Shown piece by piece: positions 1 through 6,480 of a DNA stretch of 64,000 nucleotides. Both the position numbers and the translations under genes were made by a program. Numbering within the stretch: the first letter of the stretch is position 1; each line of letters starts with the position of its first letter. Source of the DNA: Bacillota bacterium (GTDB lineage Bacteria; Bacillota; Clostridia; Christensenellales; Aristaeellaceae); the NCBI GenBank assembly GCA_023413135.1, contig JAEZQK010000022.1, forward strand, positions 14,918 through 78,917. The letters run 5' to 3'. Under the pieces are notes generated by a model, which was not told the origin of the DNA, searched no databases, and was given only the letters and a program-made list of their open reading frames with translations.

Positions 1-248
1 TGCTCACCCCAATCGGTACCGTGATCCTGGCCTTGGCCTGTATCGGCTTGGGCCTTGCTCTCGCCGAACACTACCACTACCGCATTGACCGGGCACGGCA
101 TGGGACCGTGCCCCTGGACCGTCCGGATCTGTCCGACATGTGGGATTTGTCCCACCCGGCGCCGCAGCCGGTTGTCAGCGTTCAGGATTTCGCCCGTATG
201 AAGCGTACAGGCCGCATCACAAAAATGGTGGGAGGTGACCACGGATGA
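1..248 (+). CDS. Hypothetical small membrane-anchored phage protein, possibly truncated at the window edge
   Basis: The frame is open from the first base, so the gene may begin upstream; the first possible start inside the window is GTG at 21. The N-terminal part (ALACIGLGLALA) is one hydrophobic segment, followed by a short soluble tail rich in Asp, Arg and Pro. The stop overlaps the ATG of the next gene (ATGA), which suggests translational coupling in the phage early operon. I do not recognise the family. Confidence 0.5.
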   Translation, partial: LTPIGTVILALACIGLGLALAEHYHYRIDRARHGTVPLDRPDLSDMWDLSHPAPQPVVSVQDFARMKRTGRITKMVGGDHG

Positions 249-454
249 AACCCATCTACCATACCTGCCCTGACTGTGGGGCAAATTTGGATCCAGGTGA
301 ACGCTGCACCTGCTGGGATCCGCTTTGGCTGATCGATGTGCAGATGCCCGATGGCGACACCATTACAACCCGTATCAACGGTACCCAGCGCCGAGTCATT
401 GAACACTACGCCGTCCAGGGGGCGACCGTTACAAGAATGGTGCCCCTTAACTAA
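245..454 (+). CDS. Small zinc-ribbon-like phage protein
   Basis: The product is 69 aa. Its N-terminus carries a Cys pattern CPDCGANLDPGERCTC, which fits a one-knuckle zinc ribbon with four Cys ligands. The rest is a short beta-rich stretch with no motif I recognise. GGAGG lies upstream within the end of the preceding gene, and the start overlaps that gene's stop. Function unknown; possibly a small nucleic-acid-binding or accessory replication protein. Confidence 0.6.
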   Translation: MKPIYHTCPDCGANLDPGERCTCWDPLWLIDVQMPDGDTITTRINGTQRRVIEHYAVQGATVTRMVPLN

Positions 455-474
455 ATACATAGGAGGTAACACAT

Positions 475-1092
475 ATGGAAATCAGGATCACGGTTTTAGC
501 CAAGGACACCGCGGAGGCCTTCCGGGTAATCGACACCCTTAAACCCCTGGAAGCCGCTGGCCCCTTCCTCACATCAGACGAGCCGGTAGCATCTGCGTAC
601 ATGCAGCAGCCTGCCCCCGCGCAGCCTCAGCAATCGGCACAGGGCTACACCATGCCGCAGGACTACGCGCACACAATGACGTCCCAGCAGCCGGCCTTTA
701 TGCAGCAACCGGTGCCCCAGCAATTCCAGCAACCGGCCTTTATGCAGCAACCTGCAGCCCAGCCCGCGTATCAGCAGCCGGCATTCATGCAGCAGCCCGC
801 AGCCCCGCAACCGCAGGGCGTGTACGCCCCTCCCCCCTATCAGCAGCAGCTGCAGGCCTCGGCGTCGGTTCCCCAGCAGCCCCCGGCGGGCGCCCCCACA
901 TCCGCGCCCGATTATACGCATGAGCAGCTGGGCAGGGCAATGGCCGCGTTTTGTGACAAGGCCGCTGCCAACCGCGAGAAGGTACTCGCCTGCCTAAAGG
1001 CCCAGGGCGTGGACGCCATCACGGCGCTGGCAACGCCGGCCCAGCGCGGCGCCTTTGCCGCGGCCCTTCGGCAGCTGGGGGTGCAGATATAA
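475..1092 (+). CDS. Hypothetical phage early protein with a Gln/Pro-rich centre
   Basis: The product is 205 aa, with a GGAGG site before the ATG. Residues 1-35 look like a small folded start. Residues 45-145 are low complexity with repeated FMQQP/PAFMQQPA units. Residues 148-205 form a predicted helical C-terminal domain (YTHEQLGRAMAAFCDKAA and onward to LRQLGVQI). That layout, an ordered end joined to a Gln/Pro linker, recurs in Firmicutes phages next to DUF2800/DUF2815 genes, as here. It may help handle ssDNA together with the product of 2301-3068, whose tail has a similar composition; this is inference. The stop overlaps the next start (1092). Confidence 0.65.
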   Translation: MEIRITVLAKDTAEAFRVIDTLKPLEAAGPFLTSDEPVASAYMQQPAPAQPQQSAQGYTMPQDYAHTMTSQQPAFMQQPVPQQFQQPAFMQQPAAQPAYQQPAFMQQPAAPQPQGVYAPPPYQQQLQASASVPQQPPAGAPTSAPDYTHEQLGRAMAAFCDKAAANREKVLACLKAQGVDAITALATPAQRGAFAAALRQLGVQI

Positions 1093-2276
1093 TGCCCGGA
1101 AAGCATGCCCTGTTAGGGGCTAGTGGCGCCCATATCTGGCTGACTTGCACCCCTGCACCTCGCCTGGCAGAGAAAATGCCCGACAACGCCGGCGAAGATG
1201 CAGCCGCGGGAACCCTGGCGCATTCCATAGGCGAGCTAAAGCTGCGAAAGCGCTTCACCACCAGCCGGGGACCAAAGAAATACCAGGATGCCCTGGCCAA
1301 GCTGCAAGCGGATTCTCTTTACGCCAAAGAAATGGACGCATGCACCGACGAGTATGTAGATGCGGTAAACACCGCGGCCCTGGGCTTCCCGGAGCTGCCA
1401 TATGTGGCCATGGAGCAAAAGGTGGATTACAGCCAATGGGTGCCGGAAGGATTCGGCACGTCGGACGCCCTGCTCATTGGCGCCGGGATCCTGCACATAT
1501 TCGATTACAAGCACGGGAAAGGCGTCAAGGTGGAGGCGGAGGACAATCCGCAAATGAAGCTGTACGCCCTGGGCGCCTGGGCCCGCTACAATCTCTTCTA
1601 TAATATTAGTCGCGTACGCTGGACCATCGTACAGCCCCGTAACGGCGGCGTGTCCGAGACCCAGGAGCTGATGCTCGAGGACCTGCTGGAATGGGCAGAA
1701 ACCTATGTCAGGCCCCGCGCCCAGCTGGCCTATGAAGGGAAAGGCGATTTTTGTCCCGGCGAGCATTGCCGCTTTTGCAGAGCAAAGGCCACCTGCCGGG
1801 CCCGCAGCGACGCCAACCTGGCCCTGGAAGGATTCCAGAAAGCCCTGCCCCAGCTGCTAGCCGCCAGCGACCTGGGCGCCATTCTCACCCGCGGCCAAGA
1901 CTTGGCGGCCTGGCTATCCGATATTGAAGAGTATTGCTTGTCTTTTCTGCTTGACGGCGGAGAGATCCCAGGATGGAAAGCCGTTGAGGGCCGCGCTACA
2001 CGGAAATGGACCGACCAGAAAGCCGCTTTTGATGCCGCTATCGCTGCCGGCCAGCCCGAGGCTATGCTGTACGTCCGCGAGCCTTTGACCCTGGCCAAGG
2101 TGGAGGAGCTTATGGGCAAAAAGTCATTCGCCGCAGCGCTGCAGCAATTTGTCCATGTTCCGCCCGGAAAGCCTACACTGGCGCCCGAGAAGGACAAGCG
2201 GGAGCCGATAACCAACCGACCCACGGCAGCGCAAGACTTTAGCACCGCGCCCGGCGCCCAACCGTCAAACGCTTAA
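1092..2276 (+). CDS. DUF2800 family protein, PD-(D/E)XK (Cas4/RecB-like) nuclease
   Basis: The 394-aa product matches the phage DUF2800 family in length and motifs. It begins with the family's typical SGAHIWLTCTPAPRL stretch, carries the nuclease core near residues 125-150 (HIFDYKHGKGVKVEAEDN, with D and K as expected active-site residues), and has a Cys cluster near residues 215-235 (CPGEHCRFCRAKATC), as in Cas4-type Fe-S nucleases. It belongs to the replication/recombination module and is followed directly by the DUF2815 gene, a very common phage pairing. The ATG overlaps the stop of the gene before. The family is firm; the exact biochemical role is inferred. Confidence 0.9.
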   Translation: MPGKHALLGASGAHIWLTCTPAPRLAEKMPDNAGEDAAAGTLAHSIGELKLRKRFTTSRGPKKYQDALAKLQADSLYAKEMDACTDEYVDAVNTAALGFPELPYVAMEQKVDYSQWVPEGFGTSDALLIGAGILHIFDYKHGKGVKVEAEDNPQMKLYALGAWARYNLFYNISRVRWTIVQPRNGGVSETQELMLEDLLEWAETYVRPRAQLAYEGKGDFCPGEHCRFCRAKATCRARSDANLALEGFQKALPQLLAASDLGAILTRGQDLAAWLSDIEEYCLSFLLDGGEIPGWKAVEGRATRKWTDQKAAFDAAIAAGQPEAMLYVREPLTLAKVEELMGKKSFAAALQQFVHVPPGKPTLAPEKDKREPITNRPTAAQDFSTAPGAQPSNA

Positions 2277-2300
2277 AGCGAGAAAAGGAGAAACGAGAAA

Positions 2301-3068
2301 ATGGCAAACGAGACGCATGTTGTAACCGGTGAGGCAAGACTTTCGTATGTTCACCTGTTGAAACCATACACCAAAACGGGCAACGCCAACGGCACAACCA
2401 ACGAACCCAAGTTTTCGGTAACTGTACTTGTTCCCAAGGCTGACGTGCAAACCATGCAGCGGATAAGCACGGCCATCGAGATGGCGATCCAGCGCGGCGT
2501 CGCGGAGAAGTGGAACGGCGCCCGGCCTCCCATCCTATCCATCCCCGTATATGACGGCGACGGCACCCGCCCCAGCGATGGTATGCCCTTTGGCGCAGAG
2601 TGCCGCGGCCATTGGGTATTTACGGCCAGCTGCAAAGCAGACAGGCCGCCCCGCGTCGTGGATGCGCAGCTGGTGGACATTATGGACCCCCGCGCGATCT
2701 ATTCCGGCATTTATGGCCGCGTCGGCGTTGACTTCTTCCCCTTCTTGAATAACGGCAAGAAGGGAATAGGCGTGGGCCTGACCAACGTACAAAAGCTGCG
2801 CGACGGCGACGCCCTGGGCAGCAGCACCAGCGCAGAGGAGGACTTCGGAGGTGGCGCTTATCAACAGCCGCAAGGATACCAGCCGCCGGCATACGGGCAG
2901 CAGCAGCGACCAGCCGCGCCCCAGGGATTCGCAGCCCCGCAATATCAGCAGCCCGCCTATGGCCAGCTCCAGCAGCCGGCATATGGACAACCGCAACCCC
3001 AGCCACCTGCTTACGGGCAAGGACAAGCCGGGCTCGTATATGATCCGCTGACCGGGACTTATAGGTAA
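2301..3068 (+). CDS. DUF2815 family protein, probable ssDNA-binding protein
   Basis: The product is 255 aa with an AAAGGAG ribosome site. Residues 1-165 fit the DUF2815 fold (VTGEARLSYVHLLKPY near the start, then a beta-rich core), a phage family thought to coat single-stranded DNA. Residues 185-255 are a disordered tail of repeated QQPAYGQ/QPPAYGQ units ending in DPLTGTYR. SSB-type proteins often have such a linker with a short conserved tip that recruits partners. It follows the DUF2800 nuclease and precedes the polymerase, consistent with a replication/recombination role. Confidence 0.85.
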   Translation: MANETHVVTGEARLSYVHLLKPYTKTGNANGTTNEPKFSVTVLVPKADVQTMQRISTAIEMAIQRGVAEKWNGARPPILSIPVYDGDGTRPSDGMPFGAECRGHWVFTASCKADRPPRVVDAQLVDIMDPRAIYSGIYGRVGVDFFPFLNNGKKGIGVGLTNVQKLRDGDALGSSTSAEEDFGGGAYQQPQGYQPPAYGQQQRPAAPQGFAAPQYQQPAYGQLQQPAYGQPQPQPPAYGQGQAGLVYDPLTGTYR

Positions 3069-3083
3069 GAGAAGGCATAATAA

Positions 3084-3117
3084 TGCGCCCCCGGTGAGAG
3101 CAATAGCCGGGGGCGCA
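3084..3117 (+). other. Strong RNA hairpin between the DUF2815 gene and a small ORF
   Basis: Two perfectly complementary 11-base arms (TGCGCCCCCGG and CCGGGGGCGCA) surround a 12-base loop. No T-tract follows, so it is a poor intrinsic terminator. It could stabilise the upstream mRNA end or attenuate readthrough. Confidence 0.6.
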
Positions 3118-3143
3118 GAAGCCAAAAGAAAGGTCGGTCGTTT

Positions 3144-3278
3144 ATGTTGATCGGAAGCAAAACCGTAGCTGACGTTGTTATTACAGATTCCGAAGGTCAG
3201 GTTCTTGCGATAGTCTCCGACACGGAAATTGTGGAGCGTAACGGCATTACGGTCTCCATTAATGAGGCATTAGCCTAA
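3144..3278 (+). CDS. Small hypothetical phage protein (44 aa)
   Basis: An ATG follows an AAAGG-like site. The 44-aa product begins MLIGSKTVADVVITDSEG and is a compact alternating hydrophobic/polar sequence with no Cys or membrane segment. It lies between the DUF2815 gene and the convergent gene 3270-3491, whose 3' end it overlaps by 9 bases. I do not recognise a family. The clean site and codon pattern make it plausible. Confidence 0.45.
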   Translation: MLIGSKTVADVVITDSEGQVLAIVSDTEIVERNGITVSINEALA

Positions 3279-3491
3279 ATTGTTATTGGTTTTCCCATCC
3301 GGTTTAGAGACAGGGGTCTGTAAACCATTAATCTCCCTGACATAGTAATCAGGATAATTACCGTTGTTAATTTGTCGGACAAATTGAGGACGAGTCATTG
3401 TCTCATGAGTACGGGTATTCTGAAACTGTGTGTTGCGGCCGGATTCCGTTTCACGCGTGACAATAACCTGAGGTTTGGACTTCGGTGTCAT
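3270..3491 (-). CDS. Small DUF3892-like phage protein
   Basis: The 73-aa product runs against the early genes. A GGAGGTG site lies just before its ATG on the minus strand. The pattern ETMTRPQFVRQINNGNYPDY followed by YVREINGLQTPVSKPDG matches a common small prophage protein of Clostridia that resembles DUF3892. Function is unknown. It diverges from the HTH gene at 3604, with a palindromic operator-like site between them, so the two may share control. Confidence 0.7.
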   Translation of the reverse strand: MTPKSKPQVIVTRETESGRNTQFQNTRTHETMTRPQFVRQINNGNYPDYYVREINGLQTPVSKPDGKTNNNLG

Positions 3492-3542
3492 CGACTTTCA
3501 CCTCCTTTCACCAGGGGAACGTATGCTCTCGTTAATTATTAT

Positions 3543-3558
3543 ATCCAATATATTGGAT
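3543..3558. promoter_or_regulatory. 16-bp perfect palindrome, candidate operator with overlapping promoter
   Basis: ATCCAATATATTGGAT is a perfect 16-bp palindrome in the divergent region between 3491 and 3604. TTGTCA (3560-3565) and TATATT/TATTGT (3580-3587) just downstream could be a rightward promoter for the HTH gene. The placement suits autoregulation by the Cro/CI-like protein encoded at 3604. The promoter spacing is not ideal. Confidence 0.5.
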
Positions 3559-3603
3559 GTTGTCAAGCGTTAATGCCCATATATTGTGTGTGGAGGTGCT
3601 TGA

Positions 3604-3816
3604 ATGTCATTTCAAGATGTGCTTATTTCCTCAAGAAAGGCTAAAAAAATACCGCTTTGGCGGCTTGCAGAAATGTCAGGAGTTTCAAAGTCTACGATAT
3701 CGAGCTACGAATGCGGCGTACAACCGACTATTGATAAAGCGGATAAAATACTTCGAGCACTCGGCATCTCGTATACACTTGGAAGAGGCGATGCATATGA
3801 ACCACCTATCAATTGA
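3604..3816 (+). CDS. Cro/CI-type XRE helix-turn-helix regulator
   Basis: The 70-aa product is a single HTH domain: helix 2 WRLAEMSGVSKSTISSYE is a textbook recognition helix-turn-helix, followed by IDKADKILRALGISYTLG. GGAGG stands before the ATG. It overlaps the start of the DNA polymerase gene by about 20 bases in another frame, so the two are probably co-transcribed and coupled. It likely binds the palindrome at 3543-3558 (inference). It lacks the C-terminal domain of a full CI repressor and is more like Cro or a single-domain prophage regulator. Confidence 0.8.
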   Translation: MSFQDVLISSRKAKKIPLWRLAEMSGVSKSTISSYECGVQPTIDKADKILRALGISYTLGRGDAYEPPIN

Positions 3817-5791
3817 TATAGAAACGTACAGCAGCGTGGACATAAAAAAAGCTGGCCTTTACAAATACGCGCAAAGCCCCGACTTCCAGATCATGCTGCT
3901 GGCCTATGCGTGGAAGAACGACCCCGTGCAAATTATCGATTTCATGACGGGATACAACAACCACCAGCTGCAGCTTCTCCTGGAGGCCCTGCAGGATCCG
4001 CGCGTTACTAAAAAGGCATTCAATGCAGCTTTCGAATGGTATTGCCATAATGTTGCCGGCTACCAGGCACCCCTTGAGCAATGGCAATGCACCATGGCCA
4101 ACGGCCTGTATTGTGGGTATTCTGGCGGCCTGGCGGCTATGGGCGAAGCTGTGGGCATTCCCACGGACAAAAAGAAGCTGGGCACCGGCGCCGCGCTGAT
4201 CCGTACATTCTGCGTACCACAGAAACCCACCAAGGCCAACGGTGGCCGCACGCGTACGCTGCCCCAGCATGAACCGGAAAAATGGGAGCTTTTCAAGACC
4301 TATTGCATGCAGGACGTGGAAGCGGAAAGAGCTCTAGGCAGGTGCTTTGCCCCCTGGCCGATGCCGGAACGCGAACAACGCCTTTGGCAATTGGATTGCC
4401 GGATGAACGCGGCCGGCGTCAAGGTGAACCCGCAGCTGGTGGAGGGCGCCTTGGCCTGCGCGTCGCAGGTGGAGCACCGGTTGCTGGGCGAGGCTATGGC
4501 CATCAGCGGCCTGGACAACCCCAAGAGCCGCGACCAGCTGCTGGCCTGGCTGCAGGAGGAGCTGGAGGACGAAATCCCCGACATTACGGAGGAACTGCAG
4601 GACGTTAAAAAGGATACCGTAGCGGATCTACTGGCCCGCGGCGTCGCAAGCGAAGCGGCAACCCGCATGCTGGAGATCCGGCAGCAGATCGGAAAGACCA
4701 GCACCAGGAAATACGACGCCATGACCGTAGCCATGGGCACTGACAGCCGCGTGCGCGGCCTCATGCAATACTACGGCGCCAGCCGTACCGGCCGATATGC
4801 GGGCCGTCTGGTTCAGATCCAGAACCTGCCCCGCAACTACCTGAAAACGCTCAAATTCGCCCGGGAGCTGGTATGCCAACGCCGGGAGGACGCCGTACAG
4901 CTGATGTATGGGAATATCCCGGACACCCTATCCCAATTGATCCGCACCGCATTTGTTCCGGAGACCGGATGCTTCTATTTGGTGGCTGACTATTCAGCCA
5001 TTGAGGCCCGCGTTACGGCCTGGCTTGCCGGTGAACAGTGGCGCCTGGATGTATTCGCCGGCAGCGGGAAGATCTACGAGGCTAGCGCAGAACAGATGTT
5101 CCACCTGGAGCCCGGCAGCGTGAAAAAGGGCGACCCGATGCGGCAGCGCGGCAAGGTGGCGGAGCTGGCCCTGGGATACGGCGGCAGCAAAGGCGCATTG
5201 ATAGCCATGGGCGCCCTGCGCGAGGGCTTAACGGAGGAGGAGCTGCCGGACATCGTGACCCGCTGGAGGGCAGCCAGCCCCTGTATTGTCCGCCTATGGA
5301 AGGACCTTGAAAGCGCGGCCCTGGTAGCCGTGGAGAGCTGCGAGCCGCGGCAAGCCCACGGCCTGCTATTCGCCCGGGAGTGGGACCCCAACACCGGCAT
5401 GGACAACCTGACAATAACGCTTCCGGCTGGACGCAAGTTGCTTTACCCGCGGCCCTTCATCAGTGAGAACCGCTTCGGCCGGCCCGCGCTTCACTACTAT
5501 GGCGTTGGCCAGAAAAACAAAAAATGGGGCGTGCAAAACACTTTCGGCGGGAAAATCACGGAAAACGTGGTTCAGGCTATCGCCCGGGACTGCCTGGCGG
5601 ATCTGCTGCTTAAGCTGGACGCCCTGGGCTACATGACCGTTTTCCACGTTCACGACGAAGTTATAATCGAGCACCTCAGCGACGACCTAGAGGCCGTGTT
5701 GACCATCATGGCGGATCCCGTGCCCTGGGCGCCGGGGCTGATCCTAAAGGGCGACGGATTCACGACAGCGGAATTTTATAGGAAGGAGTGA
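3797..5791 (+). CDS. Phage DNA polymerase, family A
   Basis: The product is about 664 aa. A 3'-5' exonuclease domain starts at once (LSIDIETYSS, the Exo I Asp/Glu). The polymerase domain shows motif A DYSAIEARVTAWLAGE (near residue 397), motif B RQRGKVAELALGYGGSKGAL (near 445) and motif C VHDEV (near 618). The frame is open back to 3557, but that extension lies in the regulator gene and promoter; the family usually starts right before LSIDIETYS, so ATG 3797 (or 3791) with AGAGG upstream is preferred. This is the replicative polymerase of this phage type. Confidence 0.95.
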   Translation: MNHLSIDIETYSSVDIKKAGLYKYAQSPDFQIMLLAYAWKNDPVQIIDFMTGYNNHQLQLLLEALQDPRVTKKAFNAAFEWYCHNVAGYQAPLEQWQCTMANGLYCGYSGGLAAMGEAVGIPTDKKKLGTGAALIRTFCVPQKPTKANGGRTRTLPQHEPEKWELFKTYCMQDVEAERALGRCFAPWPMPEREQRLWQLDCRMNAAGVKVNPQLVEGALACASQVEHRLLGEAMAISGLDNPKSRDQLLAWLQEELEDEIPDITEELQDVKKDTVADLLARGVASEAATRMLEIRQQIGKTSTRKYDAMTVAMGTDSRVRGLMQYYGASRTGRYAGRLVQIQNLPRNYLKTLKFARELVCQRREDAVQLMYGNIPDTLSQLIRTAFVPETGCFYLVADYSAIEARVTAWLAGEQWRLDVFAGSGKIYEASAEQMFHLEPGSVKKGDPMRQRGKVAELALGYGGSKGALIAMGALREGLTEEELPDIVTRWRAASPCIVRLWKDLESAALVAVESCEPRQAHGLLFAREWDPNTGMDNLTITLPAGRKLLYPRPFISENRFGRPALHYYGVGQKNKKWGVQNTFGGKITENVVQAIARDCLADLLLKLDALGYMTVFHVHDEVIIEHLSDDLEAVLTIMADPVPWAPGLILKGDGFTTAEFYRKE

Positions 5792-5795
5792 CACG

Positions 5796-6383
5796 TTATG
5801 CTTGTTGTTCAACTTGTCCCCGCATCTGTTTCTGTATGATTTCTGAGTATACCTTGTCTCTGTTTTCAAGAGATATACTTTCAACTATTTTCACCGAGGA
5901 AAGAAAACGCTCATTCTCATGCAGGAACTTGTAGTAAACATTGAGCTGATCTATCGATTTGTTATAAATTGCTAGACTTCCAGCAGACAATACTTCAACG
6001 ATAGCACCACTTACTGCAGGTATGAGAACGCTTACAAGCGTCATTTCCTTTATTAATGTCATGATAAAGGCGGTACAAAACAAAACAAGGCCAACAATAA
6101 AGCTAGTAAATGCTAGTGTGAAAGCTCGTTTAGCTTGATATTTGCTCATGAAGTAATATTCTTTAATCTCGCTCATGTTATATGTCATAAGCTTTAATAT
6201 ATCAGTTTCTTTATGTTCATCGGTACTTTCTTTTTTGAATGTCTCAAGTATCTTTCCTAATGACTCCTCGCGCTCTTTCTTCTCAGCGGTAGCATCTCGC
6301 TTATCTCCAACAAACCTCTGAAACGTGGTAAGGATCATTGCTACAACTGGGAGTAGCGCGCTCAATATTTCAAATAAGCCCAT
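5796..6383 (-). CDS. Two-TM membrane protein resembling the cyanobacterial TRADD-N-associated TM domain
   Basis: The product is 195 aa from ATG 6383, which has GGAGGG at good spacing; an ATG at 6422 lies inside the promoter. It has a hydrophobic N-terminus (ALLPVVAMILTTF), a charged helical segment, then the module YQAKRAFTLAFTSFIVGLVLF, a second TM (SVLIPAVSGAIVEVLSAGSL) and AIYNKSIDQLNVYYKFL. From memory, the order of QA..SF, two TMs, and YNKS.DQL is typical of the TRADD-N-associated two-TM domain found in bacterial conflict proteins. It is AT-rich, antisense to its neighbours, and has its own promoter: a phage moron, perhaps exclusion or defence. Confidence 0.6.
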   Translation of the reverse strand: MGLFEILSALLPVVAMILTTFQRFVGDKRDATAEKKEREESLGKILETFKKESTDEHKETDILKLMTYNMSEIKEYYFMSKYQAKRAFTLAFTSFIVGLVLFCTAFIMTLIKEMTLVSVLIPAVSGAIVEVLSAGSLAIYNKSIDQLNVYYKFLHENERFLSSVKIVESISLENRDKVYSEIIQKQMRGQVEQQA

Positions 6384-6404
6384 ATAACTCCCTCCGCTCT
6401 TTTG

Positions 6405-6441
6405 TTTGTAATATAGTACCATATTATTACAAAGTTGTAAA
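6405..6441 (-). promoter_or_regulatory. Promoter with inverted-repeat operator for the antisense membrane-protein gene
   Basis: On the minus strand TTTACA (6441-6436) and TACTAT (6418-6413) are 17 bp apart, a good sigma-A promoter. Perfect 9-bp inverted arms TTTGTAATA (6405-6413) and TATTACAAA (6425-6433) enclose the -10 element, so a repressor bound there would block transcription. Confidence 0.65.
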
Positions 6442-6480
6442 TCCTTTTGTGCATTATAAAATACTGGGGGAATACAAATC

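Noticed and set aside
574..921. Minus-strand open frame of 115 codons
   Set aside because: It is the shadow of the Gln/Pro repeats on the other strand; low-complexity Arg/Leu/Gly sequence and no ribosome site.
3557..3796. Longer N-terminus for the DNA polymerase
   Set aside because: The extension overlaps the regulator gene and its promoter; the family starts immediately before LSIDIETYS.
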